A DNA stretch of 64,000 bases from Chlorops oryzae (GCA_020466095.1 CM035806.1:119500421-119564420); one strand, 5' to 3'; positions 13,052 to 24,939 are shown, counted from the stretch's first letter. A program made the numbers and translations. Notes: generated by a model not told the origin, from the letters alone.

Positions 13052-14387
13052 ACAATGTCAAATTAAAATATAAAGTTAATACTACCAAGTAACCTTTATT
13101 AATTTTAAGTTTGTTTATTATACGTTAGCTGTCATTGGTTTAAAGTAAATAATAACAAGTTGAATTAATTTGAAACAAAGTTTAATTTTTAAAATTGAAT
13201 TTCTCAATTTCCCGAATTTCCCTCTTTTAATTTTTATAAAATATTGTTGCAATAAGTAAGTAGAATAACATATAAAAAGATAGGTTGCCCCAATTTTCCC
13301 CGTTCGTAATAAGAGCGTTTTTTCTAATGTGACCTCGGAGTAAAAAATTGTCGATTTGTTTCAGGTTTGGATAGCGGGTTCCCACAAAACAACAACAGAA
13401 AAGCAAAGCAAACTGTTTTCATTTGTCAAAAATGAAATAAATGAAAATATTAATGAAGATAACTTAAAAGAAATAGTAAGAATAATTAGTTTGCAATTTT
13501 ACACTTGGTGGAAAGCTGCAAACGATACAAAGAGCGGTTCCTTACGAAATACTGGAATTGGTTAAACTCGTCTTTCGAAACACGTTTGAGTGTAAGTGCA
13601 TTTTAAATAAAAATTATTGAAACTGATTATGACATGTTGCTTGTAAAATAGGAACATAATTACACAATGCCAGAAAATATTCTGGAGAAAAAAATAACAT
13701 TGATGTTTTTAACCATTTGTTGCTATCCTCTGAACCACAAATTCACATATACTTATACAAAACTGTGCACGAGAAAGAAACAATTGTGCAAGGAATTGTA
13801 AAATTACGTTTTATTTAATAATGATGATGATGATGATAGTATATCGTCTTTGAATATAGATTTTGAGGCTTTTAATTCATCAGACTCAGAATTTGAAAGC
13901 TCTGGGAAAGAGTCTTTGTAAAACTGATTTCGATATTTATTTATGTATTTAATTTACCTTGAATGTTAATTAAGATTTGTATAGTTTCATAGAAAAAATG
14001 TAAGCATTTTTAAAAAATTTTATTTTCTTTAAAGCTGTGCACTATAATTAGAGATTTTCGAACCCAAATGTCGAAAAAAATCAATGAAAACTACATTTCT
14101 TGAATATTATCAACGAAATTCAACACGGCGAAGAGGCGCTTTATCCTTTGCATTTTCGCGGGCTTTCACTTGAATATACTTTCTATAGAACTTGCGCATG
14201 ACCATAAAATACTATAGATGGCACTTGGCAAAAAACGTGTGTGTTGATTTGAAATAGGCCCCCTGTGCATGCATTCTTATGGAAAAATCAAAAACGTAGC
14301 ACGCCCCCTGAAAATGCCGGTTCCGGTCAAACAAATATTTTATAATCTTGTAACATGATTTAAATTTTTTGTTAAGAATCCGATATA
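13052..14387. other. AT-rich intergenic stretch with possible degraded coding pieces
   Basis: A frame at 13361-13565 follows a splice-acceptor-like tttcag and contains SFVKNEINENINEDNLKEI. A later piece around 13820-13920 encodes an acidic DDDDD...SSDSEFESS run from a (gat)n repeat. The two may be decayed exons of an unidentified gene or transposon; I recognise neither. Nothing else was found. Confidence 0.35.
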
Positions 14388-15675
14388 TTAGGTGTAGTAA
14401 AAAGAAATCCATTATTTTTCCAATAGATAGCGTTATTTATCTGCATCTCGCGTTGTATAAGTCCGATCGTGTTCCGCTAGGGGGCATTAGAAAGATGACA
14501 GTTCCTACTAAAAAAGCTTGTTTGACACTTTTTTGATTGATTGATTCAGTTTTGTTTGAGAGCTTGTCAAAGATGGACATCAGCAAAGAGAAAATTCGCT
14601 ACATTTTACAGTTTTTCTTCGATAAGGGAGAAAACGCAAGCCAGGCGGCTGAAAATGTGAATAGCGTTTATGGACCTGATACTGTAACAGCCAATCATGC
14701 GCAATTTTGGTTTCGTCGATTCCGTTCCGGTAACTTCGATGTCAAGGATGCACCACGCACTAGAAGGCCAATTGTCGAAAATGTCGATAAAATCATGGAA
14801 ATTATCGAGTCCGACCGTCATGTTAGCACTGTTTCGATTGCAAAAGAGCTAAAGATTGCACAAAAAACCGTTTGGAACCATTTGAATAAGGCTGGATACA
14901 CAAAGAAGCTCGATGTATGGGTGCCACACGAGTTAACGCAAAAAAACCTCATAGACCGAATTTCCATCTGCGAATCGCTGCTGAACCGCAACAAAATCGA
15001 CCCATTTCTGAAGCGGTTGGTGACTGGTGATGAAAAGTGGGTCACTTACGACAACGTCAAGCGAAAACGGTCGTGGTCGAAACACGGTGAACCGGCGGAA
15101 ACGCTGGCCAAGCCAGGATTGACGGCCAGGAAGGTTTTGCTGTGTGTTTGGTGGGATTGGCAGGGAATTATCTACTATGAGCTGCTCCCATACGGCAAAA
15201 CTCTTAACTCGGAACTCTACTGTCAACAATTGGACCGTCTGAAGGAAGCAATCGCCCATAAGCGGCCAGCTTTGGCCAATAGGAGAGGAATTGTGTTCCA
15301 TCAGGACAACGCCAGGCCACATACATCGATAGTGACTCGCCAGAAGCTCCGGGAGTTTGGTTGGGAGGTTCTTCTGCATCCACCTTATAGTCCGGACCTG
15401 GCACCAAGTGATTACCATCTGTTCCTGTCCATGGCGAACAATTTTGCTGGTGAAACATTCGCTTCAAGAGAGGCTTCTGAAATTCGACTGTCTCAATTTT
15501 TTGCTAATAGGAACGAGGGCTTCTATGAGAGAGGCATATTGAAATTACCTTTAAAATGGCAATAAGTTATCGAACAAAACGGCGCATATTTGATCTAAAT
15601 CGGGTCATTCTAACTATCTTAAATAAAGCCCTCAATTTAATGCAAAAATAATGGATTTCTTTTTACTACACCTAA
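14388..15675 (+). mobile_element. Mariner element copy 1 (mellifera-like)
   Basis: The ends are TTAGGTGTAGTAAAAAGAAA and its inverse, about 32 bp of near-perfect TIR, flanked by TA (14386-14387, 15676-15677). Length 1288 bp, normal for mariner. It encodes a transposase with the DD34D signature. A second copy lies at 19401-21536. Confidence 0.93.
14573..15565 (+). CDS. Mariner transposase, C-terminally truncated by a stop
   Basis: Cut-and-paste transposase of the Tc1/mariner superfamily. From the ATG at 14573: N-terminal helix-turn-helix region with GRP-like motif (here RRPIVEN), linker DVWVPHEL, then the DD34D catalytic core: TGDEKWVTYDN, HQDNARPH and YSPDLAPSDY. All three aspartates are present. 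The frame ends at TAA where the paralogue at 21.4 kb reads CAA, so about ten residues (QVIEQNGAYLT in the paralogue) are lost after KWQ. Whether this shortened protein works cannot be judged. The ending and WVPHEL/GDEKW motifs fit the mellifera subfamily better than irritans or mauritiana. Overlapping antisense frames are shadows. Confidence 0.85.
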   Translation: MDISKEKIRYILQFFFDKGENASQAAENVNSVYGPDTVTANHAQFWFRRFRSGNFDVKDAPRTRRPIVENVDKIMEIIESDRHVSTVSIAKELKIAQKTVWNHLNKAGYTKKLDVWVPHELTQKNLIDRISICESLLNRNKIDPFLKRLVTGDEKWVTYDNVKRKRSWSKHGEPAETLAKPGLTARKVLLCVWWDWQGIIYYELLPYGKTLNSELYCQQLDRLKEAIAHKRPALANRRGIVFHQDNARPHTSIVTRQKLREFGWEVLLHPPYSPDLAPSDYHLFLSMANNFAGETFASREASEIRLSQFFANRNEGFYERGILKLPLKWQ

Positions 15676-16357
15676 TATATAAGTCTTATAAGTGTTGGCA
15701 ACGCGATCGGCTAGTAAGCGTGAGTTGCTAGCAATAAGCTCCGTAAATTGTATTAATTTAACGTGTTTTTCGCCGTGTTTTAATACGCAATAATTCACCT
15801 TAAATACGTATTCACTAGACAGAAGACAGTCTATATTCTGTTTCGACGAAATTTTTTCTGCTGAAAAGAGTTCGATAGAGGAGAAAAATATTTCGCTGTC
15901 GGTGGTTGCCTCGTGCTGGTGCCAAAGTGACGGAGAGCCGCTGGCCCCTCCACACCGATAAAAGGTCTGGGTTCCTGTAAGAAGTTGTGTACAGTAATTT
16001 TAGCAAAGTAAAGTCAGCAGCTTCGACCCGCAAGACGTATCTCCGGGCGCGTAAAAGGGTTATCCTCAATCGCTGCGCATACTGAATTGACTTTTGTTGT
16101 TGGATAATCGCCTTGCCAACTTTTTGCAAACGCACAAAATCTCAAATATTGTCATCTGTTTCCATCGATCACAATACTCCGACTTGCCAACTTCTAAAGC
16201 TGATTTCTTTTGAAACAGCTGTTCGTTGCTGCCTACTTACAACCAGATATTTCGACTCACCAATCACGATATTTATGTACATGACATTTCGCAACCAGCT
16301 GATAGCTCGCTGACTAACGCTAAATCATTCGACGCTTTTGGTCTACGTTTATTGCAG

Positions 16358-17188
16358 ATGAGTAAAAAGCGAATTTGGATTAATACCTCGCCTGAAAATT
16401 TAAACTTAAATAGCCCCAAAAAACTGCTAAGTGCAAACAAAATGTTTGCGAGTACCACGCCAAAAACCTCAGATGTCTTCTCGTGGGGAAAATTGTCTGA
16501 AGTATTAGACGTAAAACTGAAAGATGTTGCTACCAAATCTGATCTGCTGAACATTAAAGCCGCCATTAACGCCCTTCGAGAGGAAAATAAAAGTCTAAAG
16601 CTAGATTTACACCAATTAACGTCGCGTTTAGCTATTGTGGACAGACGTACTAGGCGTTGCAACGTAGTCATTACTAGACTGGCCACTACAACTCCAACCA
16701 TGGCTGTGACCGAATTTGTATCGTTATGTGCGGATGTGCTAAAAGTTCACGTCGCAGTGCTTGAACTTCGCAGGATTCGGAATGGCAGAGCATACGTGGT
16801 TACGTTGGAAACAGCTTCTCAAGTGCAGGTAGTTTTATTAGCCAAAAACAAACTGAAAGGCAGTGGATTTTACGTAAATAAGGACTATACTTCCGAAGAA
16901 CAAAACACTCGTTTCAACCTGAGGCGTTTGGCGAAGGTCATCAGCAACGCAAAACCGAACTTAAAAATCCGAATTGGTGAATTCAGTTTATTCATTGACG
17001 ACAAAAAGTTTTTCTGGCTCAAGGAAAAACTGATCTCCCAATCAGAGGCAAATGCAGCTGAGCTGCGTGAATTGCTAGCGCAATGCCACTGTGATGTGGA
17101 AGTTACTCATTTGAGGGATACCGCTGTTCGTGAGGCTCGCTCTGCACTATCAACGCATCGGTCATCAACGTCCAATGAGTCTAACTAG
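16358..17188 (+). CDS. LINE ORF1 protein (coiled coil plus RRM-like)
   Basis: ORF1 proteins of LINEs bind the element RNA as nucleic-acid chaperones. The first ATG is at 16358 (MSKKRIWINTSPENLNL); the frame is open further upstream but without ATG. About 276 residues: a lysine-rich N-terminus, a heptad-like segment (KSDLLNIKAAINALREENKSL) consistent with a coiled coil, then an RRM/L1-ORF1-like region (RRTRRCNVVITRL ... LKGSGFYVNKDYTSEEQ) and a basic C-terminus. There are no CCHC knuckles. It ends with TAG at 17186-17188, directly followed in the same frame by ORF2. Domain calls are by eye. Confidence 0.7.
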   Translation: MSKKRIWINTSPENLNLNSPKKLLSANKMFASTTPKTSDVFSWGKLSEVLDVKLKDVATKSDLLNIKAAINALREENKSLKLDLHQLTSRLAIVDRRTRRCNVVITRLATTTPTMAVTEFVSLCADVLKVHVAVLELRRIRNGRAYVVTLETASQVQVVLLAKNKLKGSGFYVNKDYTSEEQNTRFNLRRLAKVISNAKPNLKIRIGEFSLFIDDKKFFWLKEKLISQSEANAAELRELLAQCHCDVEVTHLRDTAVREARSALSTHRSSTSNESN

Positions 17189-19585
17189 CATTTTGATGTG
17201 TGTCAGGTGATCTCATATAACGTTGCTAATTTGTATTCAAAATTTAAATTAACAAACTTTTTTAACTTTATTAATGAATTTGACATTTTCTTTCTCTTTG
17301 AAACACATGTGGTATCTGAACGTAGAGGCGCATTTGCCTCATATTTTAACGCTTATTCTTTGTATTGGATTGACGCCAGGAAAAATAATGTCAAAGGCCG
17401 CGCCTTTGGCGGCTGCTTGTATGGCTTCAAGAAAGTACTTAAAAGCAAATTTAATCTAAAATTTATTGAAAATGGCATCAATACGTGTATATCTGCTAAC
17501 ATAAATGGAAATAATGTCTCCTTTATACCAAGATATTTGAACTGTAATGATTGGCTGAGCGATTTTGCTGTACTCGAAAACTTCTTAGAATCTCTTTGCC
17601 CATTGCATTTTTGTATACTGGGTGACTTGAATGCCCGGACTGCAGACTTACAAAAGTTGGATGAGCACCTAGTTGAAAATATTCCGGAAATCTCGGCGGG
17701 CAGAAATAGTAAAGACAAAGTCTGCAATGACAATGCTCGCAAGATACTCGATTTATGTGACGACATTGGAGGCATTATTTTAAATGGTAGAGGTAAGGAA
17801 GATCCAGAAGAGGATTTCATTTTCTGTGGGGGGCAAGGTAAATCAGTCATCAACTATTGCATAGTATCACACAACATTCTTACCGACATTGACTCGTTTT
17901 TTATCCCTAGTAAAACTTATTCGGACCATATGCCACTGCTTTTGACGTTCAAATTTCCTAAATATGACTCTGCTCTGTATGAGGTCAGAGGTGGACGTGA
18001 CTACTTACGGTGGAATAATTCGAAAATATCTACTTACGTGGCGAGATTAGGTGCCCTGGCTGAGAGAACCGAAATCTCCAATGCTATACAAGCTTATACC
18101 GGTGCCTCTGAGCTTACTAACTTGATACGGCAAGCAACTAACGCCAGCAACAGTAAAATTAATTTCGCACCTAAAAACAGATGGTATGACTGGGAATGTG
18201 CGCGTGCTCGGAAAAAATTGTCTTTGGCGCTCAACTTATACAGAAAACACGACCTGCCCATATTGAAATCCAGGTACATGGAGGCGAGAAAGCTCTATAG
18301 AGAACTCTGTAAAGAGAAGCGTAAGAAGTTTGAAATCATCTCTCTCGCCAGGCTAGATGTAGTTAAAAATAGCTCTGACTGGTGGAGCCTCTCAAACTCT
18401 ATCAAAATCTTCCGCCCAAGGGTCACTGGAAACGATTTTTATGATTACTTCTCTCCACTGCTTCAAAATGTAGAAAATCTCCCAGCCTTTCACTGGGCTG
18501 CCCCTTACGTATTTGATAATTTTTTGGACTCACCTTTTGATTTCTACGAACTGAGAATTCTATTAAACCGTTTTAAATGCCATAAAGCACCAGGCAACGA
18601 TGGAATATGTTACGAATTCTACAAATTTGCGCCAAGAAGCTTTCTCATACTTCTACTCAGTCAATTCAATATTATATTACTACGCGAGCTTCCCCCTTCT
18701 TACTTCCGTGATTCCATCATAATCCCTCTCTTCAAAAAGGGGGACCCTAACTTGGCCAATAACTACCGCGGCCTGTCGCTCATTGACACAAATTGTAAAA
18801 TTTTTACGTCACTACTTCTGGATAGAATTATAGGTTGGATTGAGAGAAAGGATATCCTCAACGAGTATCAAGCTGGATTTAGGAAGGGCTACTCTACTAC
18901 GGATAGCATATTCACTCTTGTTAATATTGCTCAGCTCAACAGGAATGCTGGGCTTAAAACATTTGCTTTTTTTGTTGACTTCTCCTCTGCATTTCATACA
19001 ATTCCTAGAGACCGCCTTTTTTATAAGCTTTCCTGTCTAGGTCTTTCCACTAAGATTATTAACGTATTGCGAAACCTGTACGCCGGCACTAAAAGTGTCA
19101 TTTGGGACGGTGTCACCTACAGGAGCGGCGGAACACCAAAAATCGGAGTGGGTAGTAGTCATGGCACCATGCGACAGAGCAAAAAAAATTTTGTTACTTC
19201 ATTTATTATAACAATAGGGGTATTCACAAAGGCGTGTTAAAAACGTTGGAAAGTCGGAAAATCGGAAAATTGCGACTTTTTAAAAAATTTTTAAACTTTT
19301 TTTGTATCTTGCACAACTTTTTAAGCATTTAAAATTTTTCAATTTTCCGACTTTCCTATTTTCCGACGCCTTTGTGAATACCCCTAATATGTACAATATA
19401 TTAGGTGTAGTAAAAAGAAATCCATTATTTTTCCAATAGATGGCGTTATTTATCTGCATCTCGCGTTGTATAAGTCCGATCGTGTTCCGCTAAGGGGCAT
19501 TAGAAAGATGACAGTTCCTACTAAAAAAGCTTTTTTGACACTTTTTTGATTGATTGATTCAGTTTTGTTTGAGAGCTTGTCAAAG

Positions 19586-21459
19586 ATGGACATCAGCAAA
19601 GAGAAAATTCGCTACATTTTACAGTTTTTCTTCGATAAGGGAGAAAACGCAAGCCAGGCGGCTGAAAATGTGAATAGCGTTTATGGACCTGATACTGTAA
19701 CAGCCAATCATGCGCAATTTTGGTTTCGTCGATTCCGTTCCGGTAACTTCGATGTCAAGGATGCACCACGCACTGGAAGGCCAATTGTCGAAAATTTCGA
19801 TAAAATCATGGAAATTATCGAGTCCGACCGTCACGTTAGCACTGTTTCGATTGCAAAAGAGCTAAAGATTGAACAAAAAACCGTTTGGAACCATTTGAAT
19901 AAGGCTGGATACACAAAGAAGCTCGATGTATGGGTGCCACACGAGTTAACGCAAAAAAACCTCATAGACCGAATTTCCATCTGCGAATCGCTGCTGAACC
20001 GCAACAAAATCGACCCATTTCTGAAGCGGTTGGTGGCTGGTGATGAAAAGTGGGTCACTTACGACAACGTCAAGCAAAAACGGTCGTGTTCGAAACACGG
20101 TGAACCGGCGGAAACGGTGGCCAAGCCAGGATTGACGGCCAGGAAGGTTTTGCTGTGTGTTTGGTGGGATTGGCAGGGAATTATCTACTATGAGCTGCTC
20201 CAATACGGCAAAACTCTTAACTCGGAACTCTACTGTCAACAATTGGACCGTCTGAAGGAAGCAATCGCCCATAAGCGGCCAGCTTTGGCCAATAGGAGAG
20301 GAATTGTGTTCCATCAGGACAACGCCAGGCCACACACATCGATAGTGACTCGCCAGAAGCTCCGGGAGTTTGGTTGGGAGGTTCTTCTGCATCCACCTTA
20401 TAGTCCGGACCTGGCACCAAGTGATTACCATCTGTTCCTGTCCATGGCGAACAATTTTGCTGGTGAAACATTCGCTTCAAGAGAGGCTTCTGAAATTCGA
20501 CTGTCTCAATTTTTATACCCGACACACTCTGTGTCGAGGGTATATTGCGTTTGTGTGGTGGTGTGTAACACCCAGAACTAGTCGAGATAGACCATACAAA
20601 ATATATATAGAAATGATCAGTGTCACCAGGAGATTCGATTTAGACATGTCCGTCCGTCTGTCCGTCTGTCCGTCTGTCCGTCTGTTTGTATACAGTTATC
20701 TTATCGAAGAAATTGAGCTATCTTGACAAAATTTGGTATGCGTGCTCACGGGGACATGAGTAAGAACAAGTTCGAGAATGGACCCGTTCGGAGCATTTTT
20801 AGGGGTACCTCCAGTACTAGGGTCTGTTATGAAAATCACAAAAACTGCTCTAAAACCGATGTTTTTCAAGATATTTTGATGAAATTTGATATTTGATCAT
20901 ATTTAAAAGCCAGTAATATTATTTCCGAAAATTGGAAAAGTGGGCGTGGCAGAAGGGCGGTTTTCGAAAATTGTCTCCTACACCCGAAATTCAAATGGGA
21001 CTTGAACGAAATTTGGCACTTATACATCCTTCCAAAAATCTTGATCGGTCCATTTTTAAGGGTACCTCCAGTACTAGGGTCGTCACAAAAATCCCAAAAC
21101 TGCCTTAAAATCGGACTTTTTCGCAATATTTTAATGAAACTTAGAATTTGAGCGTATATTTAAGCCCCCGATCAGAATTCAAAAAAATTGGAAAATTGGG
21201 CGTGGCAAAAGGGCGGTTTTCATAAAAAAATCTATCAAAGGTCGGTATATGGGGCCTCTAATGGCCTTAAACACCTCTGGATATTAAATGTTATTTGAAC
21301 ATGTGTGTCTGTGTCGGGTATTCTATTGTCAGGCTCGCCTGACTATAACACCCTTACTTGTTTGCTAATAGGAACGAGGGCTTCTATGAGAGAGGCATAA
21401 TGAAATTACCTTTAAAATGGCAACAAGTTATCGAACAAAACGGCGCATATTTGACCTAA
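19586..21459 (+). pseudogene. Mariner copy 2 transposase, split by HINE-1
   Basis: ATG at 19586. The N-terminal region and DD34D core are open (GDEKWVTYDN, HQDNARPHT, SPDLAPSDY). HINE-1 breaks the frame in the T-run after RLSQF, around 20510. The last stretch (FANRNEGFYERGIMKL onward) resumes at 21361-21459 and, unlike copy 1, keeps CAA before VIEQNGAYLT and its TAA. Substitutions relative to copy 1 include R to G and V to F near GRPIVEN, A to E before QKTVWNH, R to Q and W to C in KRSWSKH, and P to Q in LLPYGK. Confidence 0.9.
20514..21361. mobile_element. HINE-1: Helentron-derived (DINE-1-like) non-autonomous element
   Basis: The head is TATACCCGACACA...TGTGTCGAGGGTATA, a subterminal inverted repeat, followed by a (tccgtctg)n microsatellite at about 20648-20688. 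The 3' hairpin CAGGC-TC-GCCTG is at 21330-21341 and the terminus is TTACTTGT. Insertion between T residues of a poly-T tract, without target duplication, fits Helentrons; mariner copy 1 gives the empty site (six T). No Rep/helicase is encoded. Related copies are at 35703-38304 and 45718-48190. Confidence 0.8.
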
Positions 21460-23776
21460 ATCGGGTCATTCTAACTATCTTAAATAAAATCCTCAATTTA
21501 ATGCAAAAATAGTGGATTTCTTTTTACTACACCTAATATTAAATACTTAACAAAAAAGTATTCTCCTTAGCTTATAAAAAAGAAACAAATAGAAATCCTT
21601 ACTGTGGTACAGTGCAACTCATTCAACTCAATTTCTAATAGAATATGAGTGAAAATATCTCAAGTGGGCCACATTTTTTTCGATGCTCGGATTTTCGACT
21701 TTTTAATAAATACAATTTGAACAGTTTTGCGAAATTCGAATTCGAACGATAGTTATTGTCAATATCATTTTTTCGGCATGAAATCGGTTTATTTTTTTTA
21801 AGCATCTGTTGCATGTATCTTTTCCATTTTTGGTTTGAAGATTGTCAATAAGACACTCTTCTGAATAAAATTTTGTTTTTGTAAATTAACGGGTTTTTGT
21901 TAAAAATATAAACAATTTAAGTAAACAAATTCAAATACCTATAACGGGGCTATCGATTTTGATATTTTTCGTTATGGAATAATAATCCTTATTGTACATA
22001 CATATAGCACACAATATAAAAAAATCGAAGCTTATATCGAAGCTCTTTGGTTGTATGTTCGTTTACGTTTCGGCATTGCGGACGCTTGTACAGTAAAATG
22101 TAGCTTTTTTTTTTTAGAAGATTTTGCAAAAAAATATTCTTTAGAAATTTTGAGTAAGTATCGGAGTGGGTAATTACCTATACCCTAAAAATCGGACTGG
22201 GTAGTAGTCCCATACTACCCACACCTTTCGCCGGGCCTGGTCACCTACTCCAGATCCATACAGGTAAACCAAGGCGTGAAACAAGGGTGCATCCTTAGTC
22301 CAACTCTTTTCAATTTGTACCTCAATGATCTACCGGAGCTCCTTCCGGGTGGAGTTAGCGTTGCTGGCCAGGTGGTAAAAGTATTGCTTTATGCTGACGA
22401 CCTGGTCCTGTTAGCGGATTCCCCAGAAAGTCTACAAAATATGATAAATTTGCTAGATACATATTGTACAACATGGGGACTAAAAGTCAACTTGTCGAAG
22501 TCCAAAATCCTGGTTTTTCGAAAAGGCAACCGTCTTCCTAGAAACCTTAAGTTCTACTTCGCAGGCGAAAACGTCGAATTAGTCAACGAATATAAATATC
22601 TGGGTGTTGTTCTTACCTTCAATCTATCTTTTCACAAGCATTTGGACCGCAAACTTGTAGACGCTAAAATGGCAATCAGTTCGACCTGGGCAAAATATAT
22701 TCGCAGCTACAGTATATCTACGGAAAACAAGCTGAAGATTTTCAAAGCCGCTAGTAGATCAATAATGTTTTACGCTGCACAGATATGGGGCTTTCTCAAA
22801 TTCGATCAAATTGACGAACTACTGCGTTTCTTTCTGAAAAAGTTGCTCGCCCTTCCGCGTTTCACACCGAACTACGTGCTACTTCTTGAGTCAGGCTTAC
22901 TAACACAATATCTAACTACATTGCAGTTGCACTTTAACTATAGCCGTCATGTGTTAAACCTACCAGATAGTAGACTACCTTCCATTTTAGCAAAAGCCAT
23001 CATTAATGAACGTATTTTTTGGGCTGAAGAGTGGATAAACATATCAAATGTGACCAATGTCAATATTGACTTCTCTGCCACTATGTCTCTTAAACCTTCA
23101 TGCGAGGCAATTGTACGCGCTCTTAGTATAAAATCAAAAGTCAATTTGATTATACAAGCAAGGAATTCCCAAAACCACTCTTTGTCCGCAGAATTGTTCC
23201 CCGGTGATCTGCCCATACTGAAAGTCCAGCTTCCAACTAATATAGCGAGTATGCTGATAAAAGCGAGATGCAAGATGCTTAACCTAAATGGCAGCCCCTT
23301 TAGGAGAGTCTTCAGCCAATCGTGTACGGTCTGCAATCTTGGTTACATTGAAAATACAACTCACATTCTCGGCGTCTGTCCAATTTATAAGAGAATTCGA
23401 ATGAGGTTCTTAGGAAAAGAGAGTTTTAGTATTCCCGAATGTACTTACTTGCTCAATAGCAACAATTATATGGCTTTGTATAACTACCTAAAAAATTGTC
23501 TAGAATATACAAATTCAATTGAAACAGAGTTTGTATAGTTATAATTTTACTTAATATTTTACTGTATATCTACCGAATGTATAGAATTGTATATCTACCC
23601 GAAAGTACTTACTTATTGATTTCCATATATATGTAGGTTGAACTGAAATTTACCCTTTTAACAGCCAATCTGGCACACAACATCAAGGAAATGTTCTGCC
23701 ATATATAGATTTGAAATTCGTTAACTGCTTAATATATGTATCTATTTAAATAAATAATAAATAATATATAAGTGTT

Positions 23777-24234
23777 AATCAAAGGTTTTTCATAAGAACT
23801 CATTATATTTTACAGCAAAATATGTTATTTTTATCCAATTAAAAATAATTACATAAAATTTTGCTCATATTATTGAGGAACGCTAAAGCAGAGTAGTCAT
23901 GCGTCGAATATGACCGATTATTAAAAAGTTTGAATTCCACTACAGAACAGCTGATATGAAATATTCAGTGATATCGTAACTAAAATTGCTCGATACATAA
24001 CTAGTGGCTCAAGTACTTATGACATATCATGATAAATAGAATGCATAAACTATATATTTTTGTAGCTCTTCTGAATGAAAAAGGTACAAAAATGCATAAA
24101 CTTTCAACAAAAAACTTAGAAAGAAAACATTAAAAAATTTAAACGCAAGTATGTTTAGTAACAAAATTAAGTGAATACTCAAAAACTTATAGCATCACTA
24201 GTTTACCACGGAATTCAGTTTGTTTTCTGATTAT
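23777..24234. other. AT-rich stretch without recognised features
   Basis: Only low-complexity A/T sequence follows the LINE tail and target duplication; no frame, TIR pair or RNA gene was seen. Confidence 0.5.
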
Positions 24235-24236
24235 TA

Positions 24237-24855
24237 CACAGAGAAAACAATTAACCAGAAAACTGGTTAAATCAAAAGGAAAAACATACAAAACGGCTTC
24301 AACAAAGAATATTTTCATTTTAACAATTTTTCTTGTTGAAAAAAATAAAGATTTTCCTTTTGAATCACCCATATTTCAGGTTGAATTGAAATGATAATTT
24401 TCAAAAATGGATTTAAATTTAATTTGTTGAACTAACCACGAACATAATTAAAATGACAAGATAATTTTTGATATATCAAAAAAATTGCTAAAAATACCCA
24501 TAAAAGAAGAAATGTCAAAACAAATTTAATTAACGTTCAAAGCAAATGGCCACAGAGCCCTCTGCTGAACATAACCCAAAAATAGCCATCGGATGGACTT
24601 CATCCGATTTCGTGATTTCGCAATGCTTAAAAAGTTCTAAGATGAATACATATCTTATATGTCCTATTTTATAAACCAAATGAGAATTATACCGAACGAA
24701 AAGAAATGTAATTAAACATATTTCCTTTTAAATCAACCAAAAATGTTGTTGACTCAACAATTTTTCTTTTGAATTTTTCGTTCTGCTCGAAAATCAAAAG
24801 GACTGTGAATAATAATGCGCATTTTTAAAAAAATCATGGTTAAGTTCGCTCAGTG
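24237..24855. mobile_element. TA-flanked MITE, CACWGAG family
   Basis: Left end CACAGAGAAAACAATTAACC; the right end read inward is CACTGAGCGAACTTAACC; flanked by TA (24235-24236, 24856-24857). The interior repeats GGTTAA/TTAACC and GTTGA-type words, as in the related MITE at 41655-42521. 619 bp, non-coding. Confidence 0.7.
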
Positions 24856-24939
24856 TATATGTTTTAGTTTTACAAATCCGCAAAAAATTCTTCACATTTT
24901 TTATTTTCTTCGAAAATTTTTATTAAGATAAATATCCTA

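Larger units (their letters stand above)
19401..21536 (+). mobile_element. Mariner element copy 2, holding HINE-1
   Basis: Same TIRs as copy 1 and a TA duplication (19399-19400, 21537-21538). Coordinates run at a constant offset of 5013 from copy 1 up to the HINE-1 insertion, with only about a dozen substitutions noticed by direct reading. It sits inside the hAT at 19120-22239. Confidence 0.93.
19120..22239. mobile_element. Non-autonomous hAT element in LINE ORF2
   Basis: Starts CAGGAGCGGCGGAAC and ends with the inverse of CAGGCCCGGCGAAAG, flanked by an 8-bp duplication GTCACCTA (19112-19119, 22240-22247), diagnostic of hAT. Without mariner copy 2 it is about 980 bp. No transposase was seen. 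A repeated subterminal motif, atcggactgggtagtagt and variants, occurs near both ends. Confidence 0.85.
17189..23538 (+). pseudogene. LINE ORF2: endonuclease-reverse transcriptase, split by hAT
   Basis: Coding segments are 17189-19119 and 22248-23538; the frame joins exactly when the hAT and one copy of its duplication are removed, giving about 1070 residues. The endonuclease begins almost at once (VISYNVANLYSK; FLFETHVV; LGDLNART; YSDHMPLLLTF). RT follows with IIPLFKKGDPNLANNYRGLS, AGFRKGYST, FAFFVDFSSAFHTIPR, KQGCILSPTLFNLY and the catalytic YADD at about 22395. A C-terminal zinc-finger-like CTVCNLGYIENTTHILGVC is at about 23325. No ATG occurs near the start: the frame opens directly after the ORF1 TAG, so expression would need readthrough or reinitiation. 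The nested insertion separates the RT palm motifs and inactivates the copy. Confidence 0.85.
15697..23766 (+). mobile_element. Full-length non-LTR retrotransposon (LINE) with nested insertions
   Basis: A 10-bp target duplication, TATAAGTGTT, flanks it at 15687-15696 and 23767-23776. It has a 5' UTR of about 0.66 kb, ORF1, ORF2 with APE-type endonuclease and RT, and an A/T-rich (AAATAAATAA-like) 3' tail. Without the hAT insertion and its 8-bp duplication it is about 4.94 kb. Both ORFs are open apart from the insertion, so it was probably intact when the hAT landed. The clade is uncertain: no RNase H domain is visible, and Jockey/CR1-like groups are candidates. Confidence 0.88.

Noticed and set aside
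13356..13565. Host exon
   Set aside because: It follows an acceptor-like tttcag but has no identifiable domain or partner exon; described only as a possible degraded piece.
14933..15418. 161-codon antisense frame in mariner (and its twin at 19946-20431)
   Set aside because: Exact shadow of the transposase frame on the opposite strand.
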